From Mucilaginibacter sp. UBA5151 (GTDB lineage Bacteria > Bacteroidota > Bacteroidia > Sphingobacteriales > Sphingobacteriaceae), in assembly GCA_002413785.1 (NCBI GenBank), contig DHXR01000064.1:1-64000 (forward strand): a DNA stretch of 64,000 nt. The letters run 5' to 3'. Positions within the stretch are counted from its first letter, which is position 1. Each line of letters starts with the position of its first letter. Below the pieces are notes generated by a model. The model made no database searches. It saw only the letters and a list, made by a program, of their open reading frames with translations, and was not told the DNA's origin. Of this stretch, positions 33,250 through 44,559 are shown piece after piece. A program made the position numbers and the translations under genes.

Positions 33250-36200
33250 TCACTGCAGCAGCAATTTCAAATTTATCCCAAAGTTGGTAAACGCGGTATT
33301 GAATGTCTGTGAGGTAAAAGGCCTGTTTATATTTGAATCGTAAAATAAATTAAGGTTAAACCTCGGGCTTATCAAATAATCAATTGATGGCCGCACCGTA
33401 ATATTTTGTGCCCCCGATGCTACCTGTGCCGCCCCGCCTGCCTGGTAAATAAATGTTTCATTATTCTGCAGCGAGAAATCTATCTTAAAGTTAACGTCAT
33501 TTTTATTTGCGCTTCCGCTGAACCAGCCAAAAGGAAACTTGAAATCCTTATCGTGGTAACCCCATCCGAAAACTATTGCAGATTGATTTTGCTGGGCCAA
33601 CTGACCGTTTAAAACGCTAAGGCTTAATGACCTGCTCTGCCGGTATTCAAGGTTGGCGCTCATACTGTTTTTAAATCGTACGTCTATGCCAAATAAAGGC
33701 ACAAACTGCTCTAAAATCGTAACCTGCGAAAACTGGTAAGAAGGTAAAAAGTCATTATTTGCATCCCTCGAACTAACCGCGCCATTAGTTATCTGGTATT
33801 GCAACAACGTTGTGTAGCCGCTCACATTGTACGATGCCCTGTAGCCATTTTTAATATCAACTGATTCGAAAATATCGCTAAAAAAAGGTATATGGCTTAA
33901 GCCGCTGTAGGTAATCTGCCAGTTTGGAACAGGGATATTTGGGAACTGGCTTAACCCGGCGCCGGATGCATTCTTCCCGGTATAGGCTGCAAGGAATGCC
34001 GGCACCAAAACATTTTGCGAGTTAGCGCTGTAGCCATCAGCATAACCATTTACGGCAGGGCCGATAGCGTTTGGATTCTGCTTCCCAAGCCTTTGCGAAA
34101 TTACAGGCAGGTCGTTCAAAAAATTCTGAAAGATGGGTGAATTGTTGTCAATCCCGCTGATTTTTGAAAATGCCGTTGCTATCGGCAGAAAAGAAACACT
34201 GTAATCGCCGGTAGTAACAGGGTTATAACTCTGCACATTGCTTGACCCGTCCACAGATTTAAAATTGGTCTGGTAGGTATGATCCTGTAATTTAAACGCT
34301 GTTAAATCAATCCGCAGGTCTTTAAAGGGCTGAATTGTGCTCTTTAAGTGCAGGTCTTCATTAAATGTGGTTACATAAAGCTGGTTTTGAAGCGTATCGG
34401 TACTGATCCAACCGTATTGGAGCGCAGTGTGCCTCAGATCGGCCTGGCTGCCAAATAAAAACCCGAAGCCCGGCGAACCATAATTAAGATCTTCACCCAA
34501 AAAAGCAGATTGGGGAAGGTAGCCAGGTATAAATGTACCTTGTGTTTGCGTAAAACTACCGCTCAGGTTTTTAACACTGGTTAATATGTCCGCTAAAAAC
34601 CTGGTTAATCCATTATCATTATCAGGGCTCTTTGCCTTTTTTATGAACGAAATTTTATTGTATAAGGCATCAAAATTAAGGGTGGGTGTTATGATAATTG
34701 TACGCGAATTTGAAATACTGTTACCTACACCAAATTGAGCATTATCGATAGCAAATAATGGTTGGGCCAGCCAGTTAAAATGCGTGCTATAGCCTGTTAT
34801 TATGGTTACCCAATCCATTCCAGGGATCTTATTGACCGGAACGGTATAGTGCAGGTTCAGCGTATGGTTATAGTTGGTGGTCCGGCCCATTCTAAATATA
34901 TTTCCCCACAGAGTGTCTAATTTTAAGCCGTCAAGCCTGCCTACCGGCTCATCTACCGTCGATAAATTGGTGGCATCAAGATCCATTGAAAATGATTTGG
35001 TAATATTCCACGAAATTCCGTAGGTCCGGGTTACGTTAAATGTTTTATTAAATGTAGTTTGTATTGGTACAATATCCGTAGGATCGTTGTTCCGCAGCGT
35101 ATTCTCGGAATAAAACCTGTCAAAACTTATGCTGTAATTTAACCTTGTGGGCAGCAGGTTAAAATTAATATCACGCAATAAAGCGAGGTAATTTTTCTTA
35201 ATGATTTTGGCAAACGGGTTGTTGTACTTAGGCTGGGTGTTAAAATTGTAAGCCAGGGCCACATGATATGTTTTCTCAAAGTCATTAAGGGTAGTAAAAT
35301 CATGGTGCTGAAGTTGGGTATAAGCTATAGTAGCATTCCAGTTTTCAATATCCCAAACATGATTAGGGGCCTTACTGTCCGTTTTAGTTTTATGAATATT
35401 AGTCAGATTGATACTCTTACGCACCGTAGAATTCTCAGCGGCGGTTTGTATCGAATCCCGCTGTTTGGCGCTGGTTGCTGCATTAAGCCTGTCTTTCAGC
35501 AGGATATCGGGAGACGAAGGATCATATTCAGGCGTACTCACCTGTGATGAAACATCAACGTACAAAGGGATATGTACCCCGCTTTTATCGGGGAAGAATT
35601 TACCAAGTTCCATAGTGCCGGACACATCATAAACCGCATTATTATCAAGACTCCGGTTACCAAGATTAGAATCAAGCGTACCAAACCCAACCGTAGATTT
35701 ACTGCCAGACAGGCTTATGTTTGCAAAATCAGCAAGTTTGGCATTAAACCTTCCGGTAGCGGCCCAGCCGCCCTGTTCATTAAAATTTGTTAAACGCAAT
35801 TCGTCAAACCAAAGCGTCCCCGATTTTGGAAGCCCATCGTCGGTACCTGATGTGGCAGCGGTCCTCAACGGGTTTCGCACACCAAGCATTATAGTAGATA
35901 CCGTCCCCAGATCGGGCTGACCCATAATTATAATGTCAGGGTTTTTCGAATATTTATACGGCCTTGTGATTGGCCATGGCTGTCCGAGGTATTTGGCATT
36001 GTCCCGTTCGATCTTGGCGTCTGTCAATTGCGAAAGCGTCAGGTTCAATTCATTTGCAGCGGGCCAAACGGCTGTTGGGCCTGCGGCGCCGGCGGGAGCA
36101 ACCTGAAGCGGAATTGCATATTCATAATAGTTCCCGGTATAGTCAGAACCCAAACGGATAAAACCGCTGAGGTCGTAATTTTTTAGCTGGCTGCCTTGTA

Positions 36201-39200
36201 TGGCTTCGCAATGGATGAACATTTGGAGCTGCTTATACTGGCGCAAGTCGTTATTAAACAAGCGGTATGCCGCACGGGAATAACCATCGCTCAGATTTGT
36301 TACGAGTAACGAAAGCGACTGTTCATTCAACCTGGTATTTACCTGCAGATTACTGTAGTCCGGCTGTTGCCGGATGCCCGGCGGGATTGCATAAGGTACC
36401 GGTACACGGTTGCTGTTCTCAAAAACATTTACCGTTTCAATATCAACCGTTGAGTTGTCAAGCGGCGGATTAAGGAGCGCCGGATCTGCGATTACATTTG
36501 CCGGGTTGTTCTCGGTATTAAATGCTAACCACGAACCGCGAACCAATTGTAATGTAGCAAAACGTAATACCGCTGTGTCGGCAAAATCAGTAAGGAACAT
36601 CCGCATATAGCGGATCGACTTGAAATCCTGGATGTTTCCGATAACATTGGTAGGGTTATGAATAGGTACTCTAAACTGGTACCAGGAAACCGCCTGTGTT
36701 GTTCCGTTAGGAAGTGTTACGTTCGATGTAACCTTATCAGTAACGAAATTTTTTCCCACTACCAAATCCTGCGGGCGAATGGATACCTGGTATTGAAAGT
36801 ATTCATCATCCTGGTCCATATTACCGTCGTGATTAACATCTTCGCCGTCGGGCAAAGCGGTAGCGGCTGAAGTTTGGAGGCCAAGCAAAGCCTGTGATTG
36901 CTGCGAAGTTGGCGAGTTACCATCGGTACCATTGTAATTACTGTAACGCTGCAAAATACTTGCACCTGCTTTGTCGAGGGCAGGTCCCTGGTAATACTGA
37001 TAATCATCAGATGAAGGATCTGCGTTAAAACTGCCTGCCGCCTGCGCGTTTAACTGTCCTTTTACCTGTTGAACAATACTTGCGAATTTGGTCTGTTCAT
37101 CGGCGTCATTTAAACCATCCAAACCAACGTCCTGCACCTGGCGCGAGGCAGGGTTGCTGTCAAAGGAGTTAACCACGGGTTGTATAGTCGAAACCTTGCC
37201 CCAAACCGTGTTGCTGACCTTTGTCATATCGCCATTAACAGGCAACGCATTTTCCAGGCTTTTCTGCCCGTCTTTTAATATATCTTCAGATATATTGCCA
37301 AGGTTAAAATACAAGTGGCCGCCGGTTGAATTAGGTTTATAGATGAAGGGGTCCATCATCCAAAACTCAATATAAACTACGTTCAGATCCTGGAAATTAG
37401 TTGAGTTAATCCCCCTGAATATCCCCCCCCAGCGATTTGCCGGGTTTTGCAGCGTTCCATTACTGTTTAGCCCTGTTGTTGTATAGTTATAAGGGCCGCG
37501 CACCATTGGATAATAAGCGAGGTCTAATGTAGCGATTGGTAATGGCTGGCCGGTAGGCGACTGCTCATTTGGGAACACTTCATTTTGCAATACCTGCCTT
37601 ACGTAATGGTTTGATAACTCATTGCGGCTTACCGGAATTGTGGAGCCGCTGTAAAAAATCGGATCGATAGTATAAAACGCCAGTTTGGCACGGTTGTACC
37701 CATAGCTAAGATCATTAGATTTTGACGCTTCACTGAATAGTTGCGGGGTTCCCGATATTTGCCAGCCGGACGGGCTTTTAACATCAATAACCGAGGTGCT
37801 GTTTTCAAAATCATCCAGGTAAGCCGTCCCATTTTTTGAACCTGCAAAATTGAGGGCGCTTGGGCTGCCGGGTATCAGGTCGGCAAATTCCCCGCTGAAA
37901 TTTATAGAAGACGGTACTTTAGTATGGATTAGAGGAATTTTGTCAACCAGCCTGGTAAGCAGCCTTGAGGGGGAATTATAATTAACGTCAAACCCAACCA
38001 TGGTATTTGAAATTGATTCCTGCCCCACAATTTCATTTTGAGTGATGGGCTGTTCTGTTAAATGCATTAATGTAGCCCCTAAAGCCAGGTTATCATCAAC
38101 TTTATAGTCGAGCCTTGCCCCAAACAACGATTTTTGTTGTACGCCAAATAATTCATTATTCTCTACTTTTACCGTAATGGGCTGGCCGGAGGAAAGCAGC
38201 GCCTGGTTAAGGATACGGATGGTACCTGCGGTATAGTCAATTGTATAGTCAGCCCCCTCTTTTAGTGTTAACGTTCCGGCGTTTACAATTACCGATCCCT
38301 GTGGAATATTAACCGCATTTAACTGGTAAACGGAACCACCTGTTGACGTATAAGTACCGGAAATAGTGTATCTGTTCAAATTAGGGAACAGATTTTGCGC
38401 GGTTGTCTGGGTCGAATCATACAATGGCTGGTAAACATATCGGTTTGCCAGGGCCTGTTCACCGGGAAGAAAGCGCCTGGCAAGATCAGATCCGAAGGGC
38501 TCCAATACAGGGAAAATAACAACCCCGTTTGCCGAATTGATCGTTATCCCTTCCAGGTAATCAAAATAACCATCGGGTTGTTTTTGTTGCTGCTGGTCGA
38601 GGTTATCCAAATCGGTTAATTGCAACCAAAGTTTGCCTTTGGTGTTCACCCCCTCCTGCATTACCGGTTTTTCAAAACCTGACTGATCATCCAGCCTGGA
38701 TATTGTCATTCTAAAATTAGAAGGGCTAATCTGGTAGGAATTTAATGAATAAATATTCTTCATCATCAGTTTCCAGGTGGGCAGGTTGGTTTTTAACAGT
38801 TCGTTTTTTAGCAGTTTTACAAATAACACCTTTGGTGTAGTTTGGTTAACCGGCAAATCGGTGGAGAACTCCCCCACCTGGTATTGAACGCCATTGTAAG
38901 TATATTGGTAAGCTACCGCAAGCACTTCATCATTATTAAGCGGGTAATTCAATGAAATATAGCCGAGTTGCGGGTTAAGGGTATATTCTTTGGTAGTTAA
39001 CAGGCGGGCGTAAGTTAATTTTGCATAATTGTCTGATTTGCCGGAATTGGCAAAATAGCTTGCAATGGAATTCTGCGGGTCATTGGTTAACCGTGCATTT
39101 GCCGGAAGGTTACGCAGTAAAGAATTTGATTGCTGGGGGAAACCGGGGCCGTTGAACCCTGCGGGCAGTCCGCTAAATCCGGCCCCGCCCCTGACAAGGG

Positions 39201-40302
39201 TGGTATTATAGGGATTGTTTTCACCCAGGTCTAAAAATGCCAGGATATCTCTCGACCCGGTTGTATTATTCGTTCTGTTAGTGGTCCAAACTTCAATTTT
39301 TGTGATATTTACATTTGAGCTGATAATAGGGATATTGGCGAGCGCTTTATTGTAATTATTGCGAAAGAACTGCGATAAAAAGAAATGCTTGTTCGCATCG
39401 TAGCTGGCCGCAGAAAGTTTAAACGCACCTTGCTGCGATCCATTGGTAATGGTAATTGTTTGTGCCTGTGACCGTTGCTGGGCCATTATGGTGGTGACGC
39501 CAAGGTTGCCGAACTTCAATTTGGTTTTTATGCCAAATAATGCCTGGCTGCCCGTTATAAGCGTGGTTGGCAATGTCATACTTACTGTGCCAAGTTCTAT
39601 TTTTTGAATAATCTCGTCCGGGTGGCCTGTGTAATCAACCTTTATCTGGTTTTCGAACTGAAACTGGGCATCGGTATTGTAATTAGTAGTAATTTTTAAT
39701 TTATCACCAATGGTACCGGTAACGTTTAGTTGAATCTTCTCGTTAAAATTAAAATTAAACTGGTTGCGCTGCGCAGAATTGAAAAGCGGGTTTTGATTTT
39801 GATTTAATTGCCCCGTCATTATTGCTTCAGCCGAACCCTGCGGCTTAATATCAATATTAGGGCCGCCAAATATCTGTTCAAAGGTTTGGCTGCGAATTTT
39901 TATCCGCGGAATAAAACCCGGTTGCTGGGACTGGTAGGCATAATCATCCGAGAGTTTTTTAAAGTTATTACGTTCATGCTCCTTCAGTATTAATGCTAAA
40001 TAGTCGGAAAAAGTAAGGTATTGCGGTGGCCGGTATAACAAATTACCTACACGTTCATAACGTATATACATATTTGTTATAGGGTCGTACTCAATGGTAC
40101 GCACCAGGTTAGGCGGGTCGGCCTGAAATATCCCCTGGTTTAACTTTATCATATTTGACTGCGGCACAGTGAGGGGGATAACAACTTTGGCTGTATCTTT
40201 TTTTGTACCGGCCGGTTGTTGCTGGGCAAAAACGTTCCCTAAGCCGCAAAATGCAGCAATAAATAAAAAACATAAGAATTTCCAGGTAAAAATTCTAACC
40301 AA
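33250..40302 (-). CDS. sprA: cell surface protein SprA, type IX secretion translocon
   Basis: SprA is the giant outer membrane beta-barrel through which type IX secretion system (T9SS) cargo crosses. The 2350 residues match the family's unusual size (about 2400 in Flavobacterium). A signal peptide (residues 1-27, ending NVFAQ) is followed by a periplasmic region with GGPNIDIKPQGSAE near residue 150, then long stretches of alternating amphipathic strands and surface loops, and a final strand ending INLKLLLQ. It is the third gene of the maeB-ruvA-sprA run, 23 bases after ruvA. It implies a working T9SS, although no other Spr, Gld or Por gene lies in the window. The protein at 60374-62125 is a candidate cargo. 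Confidence 0.95.
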   Translation of the reverse strand: MVRIFTWKFLCFLFIAAFCGLGNVFAQQQPAGTKKDTAKVVIPLTVPQSNMIKLNQGIFQADPPNLVRTIEYDPITNMYIRYERVGNLLYRPPQYLTFSDYLALILKEHERNNFKKLSDDYAYQSQQPGFIPRIKIRSQTFEQIFGGPNIDIKPQGSAEAIMTGQLNQNQNPLFNSAQRNQFNFNFNEKIQLNVTGTIGDKLKITTNYNTDAQFQFENQIKVDYTGHPDEIIQKIELGTVSMTLPTTLITGSQALFGIKTKLKFGNLGVTTIMAQQRSQAQTITITNGSQQGAFKLSAASYDANKHFFLSQFFRNNYNKALANIPIISSNVNITKIEVWTTNRTNNTTGSRDILAFLDLGENNPYNTTLVRGGAGFSGLPAGFNGPGFPQQSNSLLRNLPANARLTNDPQNSIASYFANSGKSDNYAKLTYARLLTTKEYTLNPQLGYISLNYPLNNDEVLAVAYQYTYNGVQYQVGEFSTDLPVNQTTPKVLFVKLLKNELLKTNLPTWKLMMKNIYSLNSYQISPSNFRMTISRLDDQSGFEKPVMQEGVNTKGKLWLQLTDLDNLDQQQQKQPDGYFDYLEGITINSANGVVIFPVLEPFGSDLARRFLPGEQALANRYVYQPLYDSTQTTAQNLFPNLNRYTISGTYTSTGGSVYQLNAVNIPQGSVIVNAGTLTLKEGADYTIDYTAGTIRILNQALLSSGQPITVKVENNELFGVQQKSLFGARLDYKVDDNLALGATLMHLTEQPITQNEIVGQESISNTMVGFDVNYNSPSRLLTRLVDKIPLIHTKVPSSINFSGEFADLIPGSPSALNFAGSKNGTAYLDDFENSTSVIDVKSPSGWQISGTPQLFSEASKSNDLSYGYNRAKLAFYTIDPIFYSGSTIPVSRNELSNHYVRQVLQNEVFPNEQSPTGQPLPIATLDLAYYPMVRGPYNYTTTGLNSNGTLQNPANRWGGIFRGINSTNFQDLNVVYIEFWMMDPFIYKPNSTGGHLYFNLGNISEDILKDGQKSLENALPVNGDMTKVSNTVWGKVSTIQPVVNSFDSNPASRQVQDVGLDGLNDADEQTKFASIVQQVKGQLNAQAAGSFNADPSSDDYQYYQGPALDKAGASILQRYSNYNGTDGNSPTSQQSQALLGLQTSAATALPDGEDVNHDGNMDQDDEYFQYQVSIRPQDLVVGKNFVTDKVTSNVTLPNGTTQAVSWYQFRVPIHNPTNVIGNIQDFKSIRYMRMFLTDFADTAVLRFATLQLVRGSWLAFNTENNPANVIADPALLNPPLDNSTVDIETVNVFENSNRVPVPYAIPPGIRQQPDYSNLQVNTRLNEQSLSLLVTNLSDGYSRAAYRLFNNDLRQYKQLQMFIHCEAIQGSQLKNYDLSGFIRLGSDYTGNYYEYAIPLQVAPAGAAGPTAVWPAANELNLTLSQLTDAKIERDNAKYLGQPWPITRPYKYSKNPDIIIMGQPDLGTVSTIMLGVRNPLRTAATSGTDDGLPKSGTLWFDELRLTNFNEQGGWAATGRFNAKLADFANISLSGSKSTVGFGTLDSNLGNRSLDNNAVYDVSGTMELGKFFPDKSGVHIPLYVDVSSQVSTPEYDPSSPDILLKDRLNAATSAKQRDSIQTAAENSTVRKSINLTNIHKTKTDSKAPNHVWDIENWNATIAYTQLQHHDFTTLNDFEKTYHVALAYNFNTQPKYNNPFAKIIKKNYLALLRDINFNLLPTRLNYSISFDRFYSENTLRNNDPTDIVPIQTTFNKTFNVTRTYGISWNITKSFSMDLDATNLSTVDEPVGRLDGLKLDTLWGNIFRMGRTTNYNHTLNLHYTVPVNKIPGMDWVTIITGYSTHFNWLAQPLFAIDNAQFGVGNSISNSRTIIITPTLNFDALYNKISFIKKAKSPDNDNGLTRFLADILTSVKNLSGSFTQTQGTFIPGYLPQSAFLGEDLNYGSPGFGFLFGSQADLRHTALQYGWISTDTLQNQLYVTTFNEDLHLKSTIQPFKDLRIDLTAFKLQDHTYQTNFKSVDGSSNVQSYNPVTTGDYSVSFLPIATAFSKISGIDNNSPIFQNFLNDLPVISQRLGKQNPNAIGPAVNGYADGYSANSQNVLVPAFLAAYTGKNASGAGLSQFPNIPVPNWQITYSGLSHIPFFSDIFESVDIKNGYRASYNVSGYTTLLQYQITNGAVSSRDANNDFLPSYQFSQVTILEQFVPLFGIDVRFKNSMSANLEYRQSRSLSLSVLNGQLAQQNQSAIVFGWGYHDKDFKFPFGWFSGSANKNDVNFKIDFSLQNNETFIYQAGGAAQVASGAQNITVRPSIDYLISPRFNLNLFYDSNINRPFTSQTFNTAFTNFGINLKLLLQ

Positions 40303-40325
40303 GGCTCAGTAAAATTTATCCGTAA

Positions 40326-40910
40326 TTATAAACTTTTCAATGCAGATTTTATCAGTTGTTCAACTGTTAAATCCTCTTTATTTTTGTTTATTTCCTGTTC
40401 AAGCACCTTCTCTGCGGCATTGCGGGCGAAGCCCAGCATTACCAAAGCCGAAAGCGCCTCATCTTTAGCAGTTTTATTTAATGGCACAACGCTCAGGGTA
40501 TCAGGCCCTTCTTTACGTAATTTGTCCTGTAGCTCTAATATAATCCGCTGGGCTGATTTGGGGCCGATGCCTTTTATGCGTTGTATCAAAGACACATTCC
40601 CCGAAATAATTGCATTCTGGATCTCTTCGGGAGTTATGGACGAAAGCATCATACGCCCCGTATTCGGCCCGATTCCCGAAATCGAAATCAAATGCAAAAA
40701 CAGGCGGCGTTCCCCTTCATCTGCAAAACCGTATAAAGTATGGGCATCTTCCTTCACATGCAGCCAGGTAAATAATTTACAGCGTTCGGAACTGCCGAGC
40801 TTCGAATAGGTATTCAATGAAATATTGATATGGTAACCTACCCCCCCGGCATCAATAACCACAAATGCGGCGCTCTTAAAAACTAATTTACCTTCAATAT
40901 AAGCGTACAT
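40326..40910 (-). CDS. ruvA: Holliday junction DNA helicase subunit RuvA
   Basis: RuvA binds Holliday junctions and loads the RuvB motor during branch migration. The N-terminal OB fold begins MYAYIEGKLVFKSAAFVVIDAGGVGY; two helix-hairpin-helix motifs follow (LISISGIGPNTGRMML and LIQRIKGIGPKSAQRIILEL) and a C-terminal domain III that contacts RuvB (ALSALVMLGFARNAAEKVL). Length (194) is standard. It lies 19 bases after maeB. Confidence 0.96.
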   Translation of the reverse strand: MYAYIEGKLVFKSAAFVVIDAGGVGYHINISLNTYSKLGSSERCKLFTWLHVKEDAHTLYGFADEGERRLFLHLISISGIGPNTGRMMLSSITPEEIQNAIISGNVSLIQRIKGIGPKSAQRIILELQDKLRKEGPDTLSVVPLNKTAKDEALSALVMLGFARNAAEKVLEQEINKNKEDLTVEQLIKSALKSL

Positions 40911-40929
40911 ATTTTATTTTTTTACTTCC

Positions 40930-43200
40930 TCACCCGGCTTTTTCCTGGGCGTCGACTACCGCGATGGTTATCATATTTACAATTTCCCTTACCGAACTGC
41001 CTAATTGTAATACGTGGACCGGTTTTTTCAAGCCCAGCAAAATAGGGCCAACAGCCTCGGCTCCACCCATTTCCTGTAATAATTTATAAGCTATGTTGCC
41101 TGACTCAAGATTTGGAAAAATCAAGGTATTTGCCGGTCTGCCAATCAAAGTAGAGAAAGGGAAATTATCAGCAAGCAGATCAGCATTTAAAGCAAAATTG
41201 GCTTGCATATCCCCGTCAACTACAATTGTTGGATATTTTTCATGAAGTATCCGAACCGCCTCACGTGTCTTCTCGGGAATGATCCCATCATTCGACCCGA
41301 AGTTTGAATAAGATAATATGGCAACCCGCGGGTTTATATTGAATTGCCTCACCGAATGTTCTATCAATACCGTGATATCAACCAGGTCCTCAGTAGTCGG
41401 GTCAACGTTAACCGTGGTATCGCCAAAGAACACAGGCCCCTTCTTTGTAATCATCATGTACATACCCGCAACCCGCTTTACACCGGGTTCGGTGCCAATT
41501 ATTTGCAGGGCAGGCTTTATGGTAGTTACATAATCTTTGGTTAATCCCGAGATTAAGGCATCGGCCTCTCCAAACTGTACCATGCAGGCGCCGTAATAAT
41601 TACGGTCGCTCAATAATTTCCGCGATTCGAATAAGGTAATCCCCCGCCGTTGCCGTTTATTATACAGGTAATCGGCATATTCATCTATATGTTCACAGGG
41701 TTCCTTAGGATCTATAATATGAACATCGCCCAGGTCGATGTCATATTCCTTCATTATTTGTTTTATCTTTTGTATGTTACCAAGTAAAATCGGCGTAGCT
41801 ATGCCTTCCTCTTTAACAATTTGGGCGGCCCTTAAGATTTTATAGGTATCTGCTTCCGCAAAAACTATTCTTTTGGGGTTTTGCTTAGCCTTGTTAGTAA
41901 GATTACGCAATAACCTATCGTCAATCCCTACCCTTACCCTAAGTTCTTCGGTATAGGCATCCCAATCGGTAATTACTTTGCGCGCTACACCCGATTCGAC
42001 CGCTGCCCTGGCGACGGCTGATGAAACCTCGGTGATGAGGCGGGGGTCCATCGGTTTTGGGATAATATAATCCCTGCCAAACTTCAGGTTGGTAGTATTG
42101 TAGGCAAGGTTAACAGCTTCGGGGATAGGCTTTTTTGCCATTCCGGCAATGGCTTTAACGGCGGCTATCTTCATCGGTTCATTGATAGCCGTTGCCCGTA
42201 CATCAAGCGCCCCCCTGAAAATATACGGGAAGCCCAATACATTGTTTACCTGGTTTGGAAAATCGGAACGGCCGGTAGCCACTATAATATCTTTGCGTGA
42301 ATTAATAGCCAGGTCGTATGCAATTTCTGGCGTGGGGTTTGCCATAGCAAAAACAACCGGATTTTTAGCCATCGCAAGCAGCATCTCTACAGTAACCACG
42401 TTACCTGCCGAAAGACCGACAAACACATCGGCATTTTTCATTGCCTCTAAAAGTGTTTTGACATCTTTACGGGTGGTGGCAAATTGCAGCCTCATTTCAT
42501 CAAGGTCGGTACGTTCAGGGGTAATTAAACCGTTGATGTCAAACATCACCATGTTTTCTTTTTTTACGCCAAGCGCCAGGTACATTTTTGAGCAGGAAAC
42601 GGCTGCCGCACCAGCCCCATTTACCACCAGCTTTATTTTATCCAGCTTTTTCCCCTGTATTTCGCAGGCATTTATCAAGGCGGCGCCCGATATTATTGCT
42701 GTGCCATGCTGGTCATCGTGCATAACCGGAATTTTCATTTCGGCCTTCAACCTGCGCTCGATTTCAAAGCAGGTCGGTGCGGATATGTCTTCAAGATTAA
42801 TCCCTCCAAACGTGGGTTCAAGCGCCTTAACAATATTTACAAACTCATCAATGGTTTTTGCATTAACTTCAAGGTCAAATACATCAATATCTGCATAAAT
42901 TTTAAACAGCAGGCCCTTACCTTCCATTACCGGCTTGCTTGCTTCGGGACCAATATTTCCAAGTCCGAGTACAGCTGTCCCGTTACTGATCACACCGACA
43001 AGATTGCCTTTGGCTGTATATTTGTAAACATCATCCACATTATCAGCAATTCGCAGGCATGGTTCTGCGACACCCGGAGAGTAGGCCATGCTGAGGTCCC
43101 TTTGCGAATTGGTGGGCTTTGTAGGTACCACCTGTATTTTCCCGGGCCGTCCTTTTGAATGGTAATTTAGTGCGTCCTGGTTACGGTTAGGTTTGTTCAT
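40930..43200 (-). CDS. maeB: NADP-dependent malic enzyme, phosphotransacetylase fusion
   Basis: MaeB oxidises and decarboxylates malate to pyruvate, giving NADPH. The N-terminal malic enzyme part (residues about 1-430) includes [12 protein letters not shown], the [15 protein letters not shown] segment and NAD(P)-binding [11 protein letters not shown]. The C-terminal 320 residues are phosphate acetyltransferase-like ([20 protein letters not shown]...) and serve as a regulatory, acetyl-CoA-sensing part in known homologues rather than an enzyme. Length (756) is normal for the fusion. It heads the operon with ruvA and sprA. Confidence 0.93.
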   Translation of the reverse strand: MNKPNRNQDALNYHSKGRPGKIQVVPTKPTNSQRDLSMAYSPGVAEPCLRIADNVDDVYKYTAKGNLVGVISNGTAVLGLGNIGPEASKPVMEGKGLLFKIYADIDVFDLEVNAKTIDEFVNIVKALEPTFGGINLEDISAPTCFEIERRLKAEMKIPVMHDDQHGTAIISGAALINACEIQGKKLDKIKLVVNGAGAAAVSCSKMYLALGVKKENMVMFDINGLITPERTDLDEMRLQFATTRKDVKTLLEAMKNADVFVGLSAGNVVTVEMLLAMAKNPVVFAMANPTPEIAYDLAINSRKDIIVATGRSDFPNQVNNVLGFPYIFRGALDVRATAINEPMKIAAVKAIAGMAKKPIPEAVNLAYNTTNLKFGRDYIIPKPMDPRLITEVSSAVARAAVESGVARKVITDWDAYTEELRVRVGIDDRLLRNLTNKAKQNPKRIVFAEADTYKILRAAQIVKEEGIATPILLGNIQKIKQIMKEYDIDLGDVHIIDPKEPCEHIDEYADYLYNKRQRRGITLFESRKLLSDRNYYGACMVQFGEADALISGLTKDYVTTIKPALQIIGTEPGVKRVAGMYMMITKKGPVFFGDTTVNVDPTTEDLVDITVLIEHSVRQFNINPRVAILSYSNFGSNDGIIPEKTREAVRILHEKYPTIVVDGDMQANFALNADLLADNFPFSTLIGRPANTLIFPNLESGNIAYKLLQEMGGAEAVGPILLGLKKPVHVLQLGSSVREIVNMITIAVVDAQEKAG

Positions 43201-43275
43201 TTTCTCATTTTCAAGTTCTCAAAATTACATTTCTTTTTCGCCGAAAAGAGAGAAAAAAGGCGAAAAGGCGAAAAT
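43201..43275. repeat. GGCGAAAA-word palindrome upstream of maeB
   Basis: TTTTTCGCC (43234-43242) faces two copies of GGCGAAAA (43259-43274), giving a stem over an A/G-rich loop. TTCTCATTTTCAAG words precede it. It may affect the maeB leader, or end the transcript of the transglycosylase gene's neighbour. Confidence 0.45.
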
Positions 43276-43294
43276 TGATTTGAAATGCAGGATG

Positions 43295-44497
43295 TTAGCC
43301 CTTACTAATCTTTATTGTCATTCCGGGTTGCAAAGATCCCTTTTTTAACCCGTTCAGCAATCTGATCTTTTCAACAGAAGCTCCGTCAAATTTTGCGGCG
43401 ATACCACTAAGCGTATCTCCGCTTTTAACTTTATAAGTTATATAATTATGATACGATGGCCTTTTTTCGGCTTTACTTTCGTGATATGGGGCATACGCCG
43501 CATGCGGCGCATAAGCAACCAGATTTGAATTATTTAGTGCATCATATAACGCCCCGTATTTTCCTTTATTAATTTCAGGGATGACCAACCTGCGCGGAGC
43601 GTCGGCTGTGCCGTTTATGATCTGTCTCGTATAAGAAGGGTTCAATATTGTTAGTTCCTTTAAGTCAACATCCAGCACCCGGGCGATGCTGCTTAACGAA
43701 ACATATTTATTCACAAGGACGGTATCGGTTTTTACTGAAAAATCACAGGATTGAGGTAATATATTATGTTTGCCATAATAATTCATTACATAAGCAACAG
43801 CTATAAAAGCAGGCACGTAACCCCTTGTTTCAACAGGCAAATAAGGGCGTATCGACCAAAAATCATTTGCCCCGGCCTTCTCAATGGCGCGCTGAACATT
43901 ACTTTCACCGCAATTGTATGATGCAATAGCGAGCAGCCAGTCGCCAAATTCCTGGTAAGCGGCTTTTAAATAAGCTGCTGCTGCGTAACTGGCCTGAATG
44001 GGGTCACGCCGGTCATCAACATAATCATCCATATTTAAGCCGTATAACCTGGCTGTGTTAAACATAAACTGCCATGGGCCGGTAGCGCCTACCCTTGATA
44101 CCGCATAAGGATCGAGCTTTGACTCGACTATTGACAAGTATTTTATTTCGTCGGGAATCCCGGCATCCCTGAAAACTTTTTCATAAATCGGGAAGTAATA
44201 TTTGGTCAAACCTAAAACGTGGCCCATTTCCCCGCGGTTGCGGGCGTAGATATCGATGTAACTCTGAACATATTCATTATAGTCCAACGGCACGTCCTTT
44301 TTTATAGAATCGAGGCGGCGCTTAAATACATTACTTTCACTGGTTAAGGGGGCTGGTTGGTTGATTACCGGAAGGATAATGGTATCAAGGGCTGCTATTT
44401 GCCTTTCAACAGGCATTGCCGGAGAAGCAAGACCAATTTCGGCTTTAACAATTTGTAACGATAGTAAACAAATAATTAAAGTAAATGTTCTTTTCAT
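43295..44497 (-). CDS. MltD-like lytic transglycosylase with LysM domain
   Basis: A 400-residue periplasmic or outer membrane enzyme that would cleave peptidoglycan to anhydro-muropeptides. Signal peptide at residues 1-19; SLT domain with catalytic Glu125 in LSIVESKLDPYAVS and GATGPWQFMFNTARLYGL; a divergent LysM-like segment (YVSLSSIARVLDVDLKELTILN) and a clear C-terminal LysM domain (YKVKSGDTLSGIAAKF...LQPGMTIKI). The order matches MltD. It lies about 60 bases after gatA. Confidence 0.9.
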   Translation of the reverse strand: MKRTFTLIICLLSLQIVKAEIGLASPAMPVERQIAALDTIILPVINQPAPLTSESNVFKRRLDSIKKDVPLDYNEYVQSYIDIYARNRGEMGHVLGLTKYYFPIYEKVFRDAGIPDEIKYLSIVESKLDPYAVSRVGATGPWQFMFNTARLYGLNMDDYVDDRRDPIQASYAAAAYLKAAYQEFGDWLLAIASYNCGESNVQRAIEKAGANDFWSIRPYLPVETRGYVPAFIAVAYVMNYYGKHNILPQSCDFSVKTDTVLVNKYVSLSSIARVLDVDLKELTILNPSYTRQIINGTADAPRRLVIPEINKGKYGALYDALNNSNLVAYAPHAAYAPYHESKAEKRPSYHNYITYKVKSGDTLSGIAAKFDGASVEKIRLLNGLKKGSLQPGMTIKISKG

Positions 44498-44559
44498 TCT
44501 TTTTGGGTTTAACCAGGGAGTACTATTTAAATCAATAATTTACTAATTTATTAAATTTT

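Noticed and set aside
42149..43158. 249- and 150-codon + strand frames opposite maeB
   Set aside because: They lie wholly antisense to a well-conserved enzyme and show low-complexity composition typical of antisense frames.
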